Shown here: piece after piece, positions 1 to 8,485 of the stretch
How positions within the stretch are numbered: the stretch's first letter is position 1
Layout of the letters: each line of letters opens with the position of its first letter
DNA from: Bacteroidota bacterium
GTDB taxonomy: Bacteria; Bacteroidota; Bacteroidia; B-17B0; Aurantibacillaceae
DNA: 64,000 bases
Direction: 5' to 3'
Assembly (NCBI GenBank): GCA_016711805.1
Contig: JADJSH010000009.1
Location: 129,646 to 193,645, forward strand
Notes under the pieces: model-generated
What the model saw: the letters and a program-made list of their open reading frames with translations, nothing else
Told to the model about the DNA's origin: nothing
The model's database searches: none
Position numbers and translations under genes: made by a program

Positions 1-1386
1 GCCTCCGCAAAAATACATGTTTTTTATTTTGCTGCTGTTATTGGCATGACGTAAAAACGCTGCATATTTATTGTTTGATGAATTCCCATATAACGAACCA
101 CCAGCAGAGCTTGTTCTTTGTTCAATCAAATATGGATCTAAATGTTCTTCAATTTCAATATATTGCTCTATATCTGTTTTTAAAATACGGTTGATTTTTG
201 CTACTATGTTTTTTCTCATTTCCTCAATATAAGTGACTGGTTGTCCAGATTCGTTATGAGGGACATTCACCATAACAAACCAATTCTCACAACCTTCCGG
301 CGCATCTGTTGGAGTTACTTTTGATGTGATATTGATATAGATAGAAGGATCGTTATAAGGTTTTTTTTCTTTAAAAAAACTATTGAATTCAGCTTCTCCA
401 TTATTACTGAATAAAATATTATGCAAACTTAATTCTTTAAATTCTTTTTTTATTCCCCAATAAAATATTAAGCCAGATAATGATTTTTCTTGCTCCATAA
501 TTTTTGTTGGATAATATTTTTTATCCAACAGTTTTGTATAAAGATGTTTAATGTCCACATCACTCACAACAATGTCAGCCTTTATTTCTCCATTATTGGT
601 TACAACGGAGGTAGCAATATCATTTTCTGTTTTTATTTGTAAAGCACGTGAATTCATTTTATACTCTACACCTAAATTCACACTTAAATTGTATAAGTGC
701 ATTGTTATATCATGCATGCCTCCTTTTGGTGCAAAAGCACCAATGTTATGTTCTAAGTGAGAAATGATATTGATGAGAGCAGGTGCTTGAAATGGGTTAG
801 AACCATTGTATGTTGCGAAACGATTAAATAACTGAACTGTTTTTTTGTTTTTAAAACGAGCACTATTTACCTCGTTCATGGTTTTATTCAATTTTAATTT
901 CCCAATATTAATAATTGCCTTAGCTGTTTTTAAGTTTAAAAAATTAGTGAGTTTATGTAAGGATTGTTCCATAAACAATTCTCCAATTAAGTCATATGCC
1001 GTAGCGCTATATTTTAATTGCTCATAAACTGATTCTTTGGTTTCACCTAGTTTATTTTGAACTTCAGTTGCAAACTTTTCTTTGTCGGGATAAGCAGAGA
1101 GAGTAGTTCCATCTTCATAAAAATAATTGCAAATTTTATCTAAAATTAAGTAGTCAAATTTCACATCTTGCTTACTGATTTTAGTCAGTTCTTCAATTAA
1201 ATGTGGCATGGTAAATACAGAAGGGCCTGAATCAAAACGATATCTGCCAATCATTTTTGCAGTTAATTTCCCTCCAACGTAGTCGTTTGCCTCAACAACT
1301 GTTACTTTATGTCCTGCTGCCCCAAGTCTTACTGCGGCTGCTAAGCCAGCAACTCCCGAGCCAATAATAACAATGTGCTTTTGCAT
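1..1386 (-). CDS. CrtD-like carotenoid desaturase (FAD-dependent), C-terminus cut by window edge
   Basis: Reading the minus strand from the ATG at 1386-1384 gives 462 codons without a stop before the window ends. The N-terminus has a dinucleotide-binding motif (IIGSGVAGLAAAVRL) followed by an Asn/Gly-rich YVGGKLT segment, typical of phytoene desaturase-family flavoproteins. The last visible residues (MYFCGG) match the family's C-terminal FAD-binding stretch, so only about 30 residues are missing. It is divergent from crtI at 1463, and a second desaturase beside crtI/crtB in Bacteroidota is usually the CrtD type acting on hydroxylated carotenoids. The family is clear. The exact substrate is inferred from context. 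Confidence 0.85.
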   Translation of the reverse strand, partial: MQKHIVIIGSGVAGLAAAVRLGAAGHKVTVVEANDYVGGKLTAKMIGRYRFDSGPSVFTMPHLIEELTKISKQDVKFDYLILDKICNYFYEDGTTLSAYPDKEKFATEVQNKLGETKESVYEQLKYSATAYDLIGELFMEQSLHKLTNFLNLKTAKAIINIGKLKLNKTMNEVNSARFKNKKTVQLFNRFATYNGSNPFQAPALINIISHLEHNIGAFAPKGGMHDITMHLYNLSVNLGVEYKMNSRALQIKTENDIATSVVTNNGEIKADIVVSDVDIKHLYTKLLDKKYYPTKIMEQEKSLSGLIFYWGIKKEFKELSLHNILFSNNGEAEFNSFFKEKKPYNDPSIYINITSKVTPTDAPEGCENWFVMVNVPHNESGQPVTYIEEMRKNIVAKINRILKTDIEQYIEIEEHLDPYLIEQRTSSAGGSLYGNSSNNKYAAFLRHANNSSKIKNMYFCGG

Positions 1387-1462
1387 ATAATTTTATTCTA
1401 TTTTCGGTTATTGAATTATTCCGTAAGTTTAAACAATATTTTACAGTTTTTGTTAATGATAT
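1387..1462. promoter_or_regulatory. divergent intergenic region between the two desaturase genes
   Basis: This 76-bp gap must hold the start signals of both divergent desaturase genes. It contains the palindrome GTTTAAAC at 1427-1434 and a box-like TATTTTCG at 1400-1407 in plus orientation. A shared operator is possible, but nothing here identifies a regulator. Confidence 0.25.
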
Positions 1463-2938
1463 ATGTCTAAAAAAGTTACAATAATAGGTTCTGGTTTTTC
1501 GGGATTATCTGCTGCATGTTATTTAGCAAAACAAGGTTGCGAGGTTACGGTGTTAGAAAAACATAATCAAGTAGGAGGTAGAGCGAGAAAATTTGAGAAA
1601 GATGGTTTTACTTATGATATGGGACCTAGTTGGTATTGGATGCCAGATGTCTTCGATAAATTTTTTGCAGATTTTGGTAAAAAAGTTTCTGATTACTACA
1701 CATTAGAGAGATTGACTCCTTCCTATCGAATTGTATACAAAGATGGTCCTTTAGATATTCCAAGTAATACTGAAGACTTGTATGCGATGTTTGAAAACAT
1801 TGAAAAAGGAAGCGCCAATAAATTAAGACAGTTTTTAAAGGAAGCTGAATACAAGTATAATATCGGCATGAATGACTTAGTGTATAAACCAGGTTTATCA
1901 TTAATGGAATTTATGAATTGGCGTTTTTTTAAAGGTATTTTTAAATTAGATGTGTTTAATTCCATAGCCTCTCATATTCGTAAATCATTCACGAATCCTA
2001 AGTTAATTCAGTTATTGGAATTTCCGGTTTTATTTTTAGGAGCGTTACCAAAAAACACGCCTGCATTATATAGTTTAATGAACTACTCTGATATGATTGG
2101 AGGCACATGGTATCCAAAAGGGGGCATGGTAAGCGTGGTAAATGGAATGCATAAACTCGCATTAGAGTTAGGTGTAAAGTTTGTGTTAAACGCTGATGTT
2201 TCTAAAATTAATGTCAGTAATAATAAAGCGTCTGAAATTATTTACGCAGATTCTCATAAAGGTTTTGACGCGTTAGTTTCTAGTGCTGATTATAATTTTA
2301 CCGAACAAAAATTATTGGAGGAGCAATATCGAAATTATTCTGTTAAGTATTGGGAAACACGTAAGCTAGCACCTTCGAGTTTAATTTTTTATATTGGAGT
2401 CAATAAGAAATTACCAAACTTATTGCACCACACTTTATTTTTTGATGAAGATTTTGCTAAACACTCTGATGAAATTTATACGGATCCTAAATGGCCAACT
2501 AATCCATTGTTATATTTAAGCTGTACTTCACAAACGGATAGCCATGTGGCGCCTGAAGGTTGCGAAAATTTAATGGTATTAATTCCAATCGCTCCCAATT
2601 TGAAAGACGATCCAAAAATTAATGATACATATTTTGATATGGTAATTTCTCGTATTGAAAAACAAATTGGAGTTTCTTTTAGAGACAATATTGTGTTAAG
2701 AAGGGATTATGCAACTTCCGATTTTATAAAAGATTATAATTCTTTTAAAGGAAATGCCTATGGTTTAGCTAATACGTTGAGTCAAACCGCTATTTTAAAA
2801 CCGACCTTAATTAATAAAAAGGTTAAAAATTTATTTTATACTGGGCAGTTAACTGTGCCTGGACCAGGTGTCCCTCCATGTTTAATCTCTGGAAAGCTTG
2901 TGGCAGAGCAGGTTTTAAAATATTTAAACAAAAATTAA
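1463..2938 (+). CDS. crtI: phytoene desaturase
   Basis: A 491-residue FAD-dependent desaturase that introduces double bonds into phytoene on the way to lycopene at the membrane. The N-terminus shows a Rossmann motif (IIGSGFSGLSAACYLAKQG) with VGGRARKF after it and DMGPSWYWMP in the substrate region. The C-terminus carries the diagnostic GPGVPPCLISGK segment of CrtI-type desaturases. Length is normal for the family. It is followed after 84 bp by crtB, which has its own promoter-like box, and by idi in the same direction, giving a compact carotenoid block. Confidence 0.95.
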   Translation: MSKKVTIIGSGFSGLSAACYLAKQGCEVTVLEKHNQVGGRARKFEKDGFTYDMGPSWYWMPDVFDKFFADFGKKVSDYYTLERLTPSYRIVYKDGPLDIPSNTEDLYAMFENIEKGSANKLRQFLKEAEYKYNIGMNDLVYKPGLSLMEFMNWRFFKGIFKLDVFNSIASHIRKSFTNPKLIQLLEFPVLFLGALPKNTPALYSLMNYSDMIGGTWYPKGGMVSVVNGMHKLALELGVKFVLNADVSKINVSNNKASEIIYADSHKGFDALVSSADYNFTEQKLLEEQYRNYSVKYWETRKLAPSSLIFYIGVNKKLPNLLHHTLFFDEDFAKHSDEIYTDPKWPTNPLLYLSCTSQTDSHVAPEGCENLMVLIPIAPNLKDDPKINDTYFDMVISRIEKQIGVSFRDNIVLRRDYATSDFIKDYNSFKGNAYGLANTLSQTAILKPTLINKKVKNLFYTGQLTVPGPGVPPCLISGKLVAEQVLKYLNKN

Positions 2939-2995
2939 AAAACGTTAAACAAAATGCTATTTAGGTTGTTTTCTTAATAACTAGTTTTATTTTAT

Positions 2996-3003
2996 TATCT
3001 TAG
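2996..3003 (+). promoter_or_regulatory. -7 promoter box of crtB (TATCTTAG)
   Basis: TATCTTAG lies 20 bp before the crtB ATG and resembles the Bacteroidota -7 consensus TAnnTTTG. The same octamer followed by CC precedes the secreted-protein gene at 61898. No clear -33 element is visible. Confidence 0.45.
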
Positions 3004-3022
3004 CCAACGCCTATAAATACGC

Positions 3023-3859
3023 ATGAAACAATTATTTGATAACGTCAGCATAAAAACCAGTAAAATGGTGACTAATAGCTACAGCACTTCGTTTTCGTTG
3101 GGCATCAAGTTTTTGCATAAACAATTTCAAGATCCTATTTATAGTATCTACGGATTTGTGCGCTTCGCCGACGAAATTGTAGATACATTTCACGACTTTA
3201 ATAAAAAGGAACTGCTAGATGAGTTTAAGGTTGAAACATATCGCGCTATCGAAAGAGGCATTAGCTTAAATCCCGTGTTAAATTCTTTTCAAAAAGTAGT
3301 CAACGACTATAAAATTGACTTACATCTTATTGAGACCTTTTTAAAAAGTATGGAGATGGATTTGGAGAAGAAAGCGTATTCTGAGGAAGCTTATAAAGAT
3401 TATATTTTAGGAAGTGCAGAAGTAGTTGGTTTAATGTGTTTACGCGTGTTTGTAAAAGGTAATCAAAAGATGTATGATGACTTAACGCCTTATGCGATGG
3501 CTTTAGGTTCGGCTTTCCAAAAAATTAATTTCTTACGTGATTTACATGCTGATTATTTAGGAATGGGGCGCGTGTATTTTCCAAATGTAGAGTTAAAAGA
3601 ATTAGATCCTCAGACTAAGGCAGCTTTAGAAGACGATATTGAAATTGATTTTAATAAAGGGTTAGAAGGTATTAAGTTATTGCCTAAAGATTCTCGCTTT
3701 GGAGTGTACGTAGCATACATTTATTATCGTAAATTATTTAATAAAATAAAATCGCTACATCCAGAGCGTATTTTGGAAGAACGTATTCGAATTCCAAATT
3801 CTCAAAAAATGGCATTATTTGCTAGTTCCTACGTTCGTCATAGTTTAAATTTATTGTAA
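3023..3859 (+). CDS. crtB: phytoene synthase
   Basis: A 278-residue squalene/phytoene synthase that condenses two geranylgeranyl diphosphates to phytoene and releases pyrophosphate. Both Asp-rich metal sites are present: FADEIVD with D50 and D54, and NFLRDLHAD with D173 and D177, followed by YLGMGRVYFP. The protein has the usual length. The idi reading frame starts 16 bp after its stop, so crtB and idi are probably co-transcribed. Confidence 0.95.
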   Translation: MKQLFDNVSIKTSKMVTNSYSTSFSLGIKFLHKQFQDPIYSIYGFVRFADEIVDTFHDFNKKELLDEFKVETYRAIERGISLNPVLNSFQKVVNDYKIDLHLIETFLKSMEMDLEKKAYSEEAYKDYILGSAEVVGLMCLRVFVKGNQKMYDDLTPYAMALGSAFQKINFLRDLHADYLGMGRVYFPNVELKELDPQTKAALEDDIEIDFNKGLEGIKLLPKDSRFGVYVAYIYYRKLFNKIKSLHPERILEERIRIPNSQKMALFASSYVRHSLNLL

Positions 3860-3874
3860 TTCCCTTTTTCTGTT

Positions 3875-4377
3875 ATGGTAAATGAGTACGTCATACTAGT
3901 TGATGAACAAGATAATGATATTGGCGTGATGGAAAAAATGCAGGCACATCAAGAAGGATTGTTACACCGTGCGTTTTCAGTGTTTATTTTTAATGATAAA
4001 GATGAGTTATTATTACAGCAACGAGCTTTATCAAAATACCAAGCGCTGGTTTGTGGACCAATACATGTTGTTCTCACCCTCGTCCAAACGAAACTATAAA
4101 AGATGCTGCAAATCGTCGTTTGTTTGAAGAAATGGGAATGAGTTGTGTTTTAAAAATTAGAACAAATTTTATTTATAAAACGCCCTTTGAAAATGGTTTA
4201 ACTGAACACGAGTTAGATTATGTGTTATTAGGAACCTCGAATCAAAATCCAAGTATTAATAGAGAAGAGGTTGAAAATTATAAATGGATGTTGATGTCTG
4301 ATATCAAAAATGATATTTTCTTAAATCCAAACCAATATACATCTTGGTTTAAAATTGCTTTAGAAAAAGTGTTTTAA
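3875..4377 (+). pseudogene. idi: isopentenyl-diphosphate delta-isomerase, one-base frameshift
   Basis: The two halves of a type I IDI (Nudix fold) lie in different frames. The first half (from ATG 3875) reads MVNEYVILVDEQDNDIG and on to QQRALSKYQ. The second half carries LWTNTCCSHPRPNET, with the active-site Cys motif, then the Nudix EEMG. Restoring one base near 4041-4043, for example a third A in CCAAGC, rejoins them as KYQSAGLWTNTCC, which is what the family shows. As read, translation stops at 4099 and no active enzyme is made. The event is either a real lesion or a base-call error. The downstream half shows no other decay, which favours an error or a very recent mutation. Confidence 0.85.
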
Positions 4378-4493
4378 GCGAAAATTCTTCGTTTTAAATT
4401 ATTACACACATTATTCGTATTTATTTTAACAAAATAATTTTCAAGTAATTGATAATCAATAAATTAATTATTTTTTTCTTTCAGATAATTCCT

Positions 4494-4501
4494 TATTTTT
4501 G
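4494..4501 (+). promoter_or_regulatory. -7 promoter box of the pyrophosphatase gene (TATTTTTG)
   Basis: TATTTTTG matches the Bacteroidota -7 consensus TAnnTTTG exactly and sits 23 bp before the ATG at 4525, behind a T-rich stretch. The 147-bp gap from 4378 holds nothing else recognisable. Confidence 0.55.
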
Positions 4502-4524
4502 CACCCTTAATTTTAATAAAACAT

Positions 4525-7293
4525 ATGAACGATTTAGTAATTTACATGATTCCATTATTAGGAGTCCTAGGATTAGTGGTAATGGCAATTAAATCTGCTT
4601 GGGTTAGTAAGCAAGATGCCGGAGATAAAAACATGCAAGAGTTAGCTGGTTATATAGCTGATGGTGCTATGGCTTTCTTAAAAGCAGAATGGAAAGTGTT
4701 AAGTATTTTCGTTGTATTTGCAGCGGCTTTATTAGCATATTCTGGAACAATTCATGAAGTAAATGGTAAAGAAATCCACTCAAGTTGGATTATCTGTATT
4801 GCTTTTATAATAGGAGCTGTGTTCTCTGCAACTGCAGGATACATTGGTATGAAAGTAGCTACTAAAGCTAACGTTCGTACAACTCAAGCAGCTCGTACAA
4901 GTTTAAAACAAGCTTTAAAAGTATCATTTACTGGTGGTACAGTAATGGGCTTAGGTGTTGCTGGTTTAGCAATTTTAGGTTTAGGTGGTTTATTTATCGC
5001 TTTCTTAGGGATCTTCGGAGATTTAGGAGAGAATACTGTAAAAACGGCTATCGAAGTATTAACTGGTTTTTCTTTAGGAGCTGAGTCAATTGCTTTATTT
5101 GCGCGTGTTGGTGGTGGTATTTATACTAAGGCTGCTGACGTTGGTGCTGATTTAGTAGGTAAAGTTGAAGCAGGTATTCCTGAAGATGACGTTCGTAACC
5201 CTGCAACTATTGCCGATAACGTAGGTGATAACGTAGGTGACGTTGCTGGTATGGGTGCCGATTTATTTGGTTCTTATGTAGCAACTATTTTAGCAACAAT
5301 GGTATTAGGTCAAGAAATTGATGCATCTACTGATGCTTTCGGTGGAATGTCTCCAATTTTATTACCAATGGTAATTTGTGGTTTAGGTATTATTTTCTCT
5401 ATCGTTGGTACTTGGTTTGTAACTATTAAAGATGATAAATCAAATGTACAAAACGCATTAAATATGGGTAACTGGGCATCAATGGCATTAACGGTTGTTG
5501 CTTCTTATTTTATCGTGATGTGGATGTTACCTGATGGCGATATCGTTTTACGTGATGCTACCTTCACTAAAATGGGTGTATTTATGGCTATTTTAGTTGG
5601 TACAGTTGTAGGTGCAATTATGAGTATTGTTACTGAGTATTACACAGCAATGGGTAAAGCTCCAGTATTATCTATTATTCAACAATCATCTACAGGACAC
5701 GCTACTAACATTATTGGTGGGTTATCTGTAGGTATGAAATCAACAGTTATTCCTATCTTAACTTTAGCTGGTGGTATTATGGGTTCATATTATTTTGCTG
5801 GTTTATATGGTGTGGCTATTGCCGCAGCTGGTATGATGGCAACTACAGCGATGCAATTAGCTATTGATGCATTCGGTCCAATTGCTGATAATGCAGGTGG
5901 TATTGCAGAGATGAGTCAATTACCGCCAGAAGTTCGTGAGCGTACAGATAATTTAGATGCAGTTGGTAATACAACAGCAGCTACTGGAAAAGGATTTGCA
6001 ATTGCATCAGCAGCTTTAACATCATTAGCATTATTTGCTGCTTTCGTAGGTATTGCTGGAATTGATGCGATTGATATTTATAAAGCACCAGTATTAGCAG
6101 GTTTATTTGTAGGTGGTATGATTCCATTTATTTTCTCTGCATTATGTATTCAAGCGGTTGGTAAAGCGGCAATGGACATGGTACAAGAAGTTCGTCGTCA
6201 GTTCCGTGAAATTCCAGGAATTATGGAATACAAAGCAAAACCTGAATACGAAAAATGTGTAGCTATTTCTACTAAAGCATCTATCCGCGAAATGATGATG
6301 CCAGGTGCTATTGCTTTAATTACACCTTTGATTGTCGGTTTCGTATTCGGACCAGAAGTATTAGGTGGTTTATTAGCAGGTGTTACTGTATCTGGAGTGT
6401 TAATGGGTATTTTCCAGTCTAACGCTGGTGGTGCTTGGGATAACGCTAAAAAATCTTTTGAGAAAGGTGTTTTAATTAATGGTGAGATGTTCTACAAAAA
6501 ATCTGAACCACACAAAGCATCAGTTACTGGTGATACAGTTGGTGATCCATTTAAAGATACATCAGGACCTTCAATGAATATCTTAATTAAATTAATGTCT
6601 ATCGTGTCTTTAGTAATTGCGCCATATATCGCCGTTAACATGAATGAAACGAAAGCATGTTGCGTAACTGAAGAAATTATTAAGTGTAACATTAACGGAC
6701 AAGAATATACTTGCACTAGCAAAGCTCAATGCGATAGCATTATGAATGCTAACAAAAAAGACATTGCTGAATTAGTTGGTATGTTCAATATTGATGGCGC
6801 TCACTCTGCAGTTGATTTCAGTATCAAACATATTGTAACTAACACTAAAGGTTCTGCTTTAATTGATAGTGGTTGGGTTAACTTACAAAACGAAGGAACT
6901 AAAATCTTCGTTCAAATTGCAGCTAGCAGCTTAAATACACAAAGCGCAGATCGTGATGAGCATATCAAGGGACCGGACTTTTTTGATGCGGCTAAATTTC
7001 CTAAAATGACTTTTGAAGCTTCTGAAATTGTAAAAGATACAACAGGTATGGCTTATAGCTATGTTGCTAAAGGTAAATTAACAATTAAAGGAATTGCAAA
7101 AGATGCTGAAGTTAAATTTAACTATATGGGAGTTGAAGATAAAGACATGGGAGAATATGGTAAATTTAAAGTAGGTGGATTTGAAGGTGTAACCGTAATT
7201 GACCGTACACAATATGGTATTGGTGGTGCAGGTGGTTTAGGTGAAAACGTAACAATCAACATTACTTTAGAAGTAATGCAGCCGATTAAATAA
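4525..7293 (+). CDS. hppA: K+-dependent membrane H+-pyrophosphatase with fused C-terminal YceI domain
   Basis: A 922-residue protein. Residues 1 to about 705 form a 16-helix membrane pyrophosphatase that couples PPi hydrolysis to ion pumping. Signature motifs include [20 protein letters not shown] and the Asp-rich [18 protein letters not shown]. The [10 protein letters not shown] motif has Ala where K+-independent enzymes have Lys, indicating K+ dependence. The ion-gate Glu of Na+ pumps is Gly here (G249, ADLFGSYV), while a Glu appears one helix earlier (E187, GAES), the pattern known for Flavobacterium-type H+ pumps. After a Cys-rich linker (about 706-755), residues about 765-922 match the YceI isoprenoid-binding family ([17 protein letters not shown]). 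The fusion is in frame with no homopolymer at the joint. It directly follows the carotenoid genes. Confidence 0.93.
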   Translation: MNDLVIYMIPLLGVLGLVVMAIKSAWVSKQDAGDKNMQELAGYIADGAMAFLKAEWKVLSIFVVFAAALLAYSGTIHEVNGKEIHSSWIICIAFIIGAVFSATAGYIGMKVATKANVRTTQAARTSLKQALKVSFTGGTVMGLGVAGLAILGLGGLFIAFLGIFGDLGENTVKTAIEVLTGFSLGAESIALFARVGGGIYTKAADVGADLVGKVEAGIPEDDVRNPATIADNVGDNVGDVAGMGADLFGSYVATILATMVLGQEIDASTDAFGGMSPILLPMVICGLGIIFSIVGTWFVTIKDDKSNVQNALNMGNWASMALTVVASYFIVMWMLPDGDIVLRDATFTKMGVFMAILVGTVVGAIMSIVTEYYTAMGKAPVLSIIQQSSTGHATNIIGGLSVGMKSTVIPILTLAGGIMGSYYFAGLYGVAIAAAGMMATTAMQLAIDAFGPIADNAGGIAEMSQLPPEVRERTDNLDAVGNTTAATGKGFAIASAALTSLALFAAFVGIAGIDAIDIYKAPVLAGLFVGGMIPFIFSALCIQAVGKAAMDMVQEVRRQFREIPGIMEYKAKPEYEKCVAISTKASIREMMMPGAIALITPLIVGFVFGPEVLGGLLAGVTVSGVLMGIFQSNAGGAWDNAKKSFEKGVLINGEMFYKKSEPHKASVTGDTVGDPFKDTSGPSMNILIKLMSIVSLVIAPYIAVNMNETKACCVTEEIIKCNINGQEYTCTSKAQCDSIMNANKKDIAELVGMFNIDGAHSAVDFSIKHIVTNTKGSALIDSGWVNLQNEGTKIFVQIAASSLNTQSADRDEHIKGPDFFDAAKFPKMTFEASEIVKDTTGMAYSYVAKGKLTIKGIAKDAEVKFNYMGVEDKDMGEYGKFKVGGFEGVTVIDRTQYGIGGAGGLGENVTINITLEVMQPIK

Positions 7294-7311
7294 TTTCGGT
7301 TTCTAAATATT

Positions 7312-7345
7312 AAAAGCCTGTTTACGAAAGTAGACTGGCTTTTTT
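7312..7345 (+). terminator. intrinsic terminator after the pyrophosphatase gene
   Basis: A hairpin with arms AAAAGCCTGTTTAC and GTAGACTGGCTTTT, GAAA loop and two mismatches, followed by a T-run. It lies 18 bp after the stop at 7293. Confidence 0.8.
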
Positions 7346-7393
7346 ATTTACATTAGTAACCCCATTCCTATTTATTAAAGCTTAGCTTTACAT

Positions 7394-8440
7394 ATGAGCG
7401 ATGAAGCAAAAGGTCCTAGGCGTGTAAGGTATAATGGCACGCATCCAAAAACGTTTAAAGACAAATACAAGGAACTAAATCCAGAGAATTATTTGGAGGA
7501 CGTGGAGAAAATTATGCAGCAAGGTAAAACGCCTGCTGGTATGCACCGTTCAATTTGTGTAACAGAAATAATGGAGTTTTTGAAAGTTGTCCCCGGACAA
7601 GTTGGTTTGGATGCTACGCTCGGTTACGGAGGGCATAGTTTAGAGATCTTAAAATGTTTGCCGCCTCATGGAATGTTATATGCCATGGACGTTGATCCCT
7701 TTGAATTACCAAGAACAGAAGCTCGTTTATTAGCATTAGGTTTTGGAGAAAAAGAAATTGTTTTCAAAAAAATGAATTTCTCTGAAATTGATAAAGTGGC
7801 TTTAGAATCTGGTCCTTTAGATTTCGTATTAGCAGATTTGGGCGTATCCTCTATGCAAATTGATAATCCTGAAAGAGGCTTTTCGTTTAAGATTGATGGG
7901 CCATTGGATTTAAGATTAAATCCTACAACAGGTAAATCAGCAGCAGCTCTTTTAAAAATAATTGCTCCACGCAAATTAGCTGAAGTATTATATGAAAATT
8001 CAGATGAACCACATTACGAAGTGATTACGCTAGCCATTATGGCTAAAATAGCTGAGGGTATTGCGATTACTACTACCACGCATTTACGAGAAACGATTAC
8101 TGAAGCGTTGGTATATTTACCAGAAGCCACTCGCAAGGAAGAAATTAAAAAATCTTGTCAACGTTGTTTTCAAGCATTAAGAATAGAAGTAAATAATGAG
8201 TTTGGTGTATTAGATTCTTTTTTAGAAAAACTACCTTATGTGCTTGCTCCAAATGCCAGAGTAGCTATTTTGTCTTTTCATTCGGGTGAAGATAGGCGAG
8301 TGAAGAAGTCTTTTCAATCGTTATCTCGTGCAGGTATTTACTCGGAAGTAGCGCCAGATATTATTCGTGCATCTGCGGATGAATGTTATACAAATCCTAG
8401 AGCTCGTTCTGCAAAATTACGTTGGGCGATAAAGAGTTAA
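7394..8440 (+). CDS. rsmH: RsmH/MraW-family 16S rRNA (cytosine1402-N4)-methyltransferase
   Basis: A 348-residue SAM-dependent methyltransferase of the RsmH family, which methylates C1402 of 16S rRNA. Visible motifs are DATLGYGGHS (SAM site), DFVLADLGVSS, NPERGFSFKIDGPLDLRL and AILSFHSGEDRRVK. It has an N-terminal extension of about 50 residues and begins the core with MHRSICV instead of the usual HVPVLL. It stands alone rather than at the head of a cell-division (dcw) cluster. It may therefore be the single RsmH or a divergent second copy, which this window cannot decide. Confidence 0.88.
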   Translation: MSDEAKGPRRVRYNGTHPKTFKDKYKELNPENYLEDVEKIMQQGKTPAGMHRSICVTEIMEFLKVVPGQVGLDATLGYGGHSLEILKCLPPHGMLYAMDVDPFELPRTEARLLALGFGEKEIVFKKMNFSEIDKVALESGPLDFVLADLGVSSMQIDNPERGFSFKIDGPLDLRLNPTTGKSAAALLKIIAPRKLAEVLYENSDEPHYEVITLAIMAKIAEGIAITTTTHLRETITEALVYLPEATRKEEIKKSCQRCFQALRIEVNNEFGVLDSFLEKLPYVLAPNARVAILSFHSGEDRRVKKSFQSLSRAGIYSEVAPDIIRASADECYTNPRARSAKLRWAIKS

Positions 8441-8485
8441 TTTTATGTCTAATTCTTAATATTCTTAAAAAATTGCTATATTTAA

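Noticed and set aside
551..1027. Two small plus-strand frames inside the CrtD-like gene
   Set aside because: They are antisense to a well-conserved flavoprotein and have no family signal.
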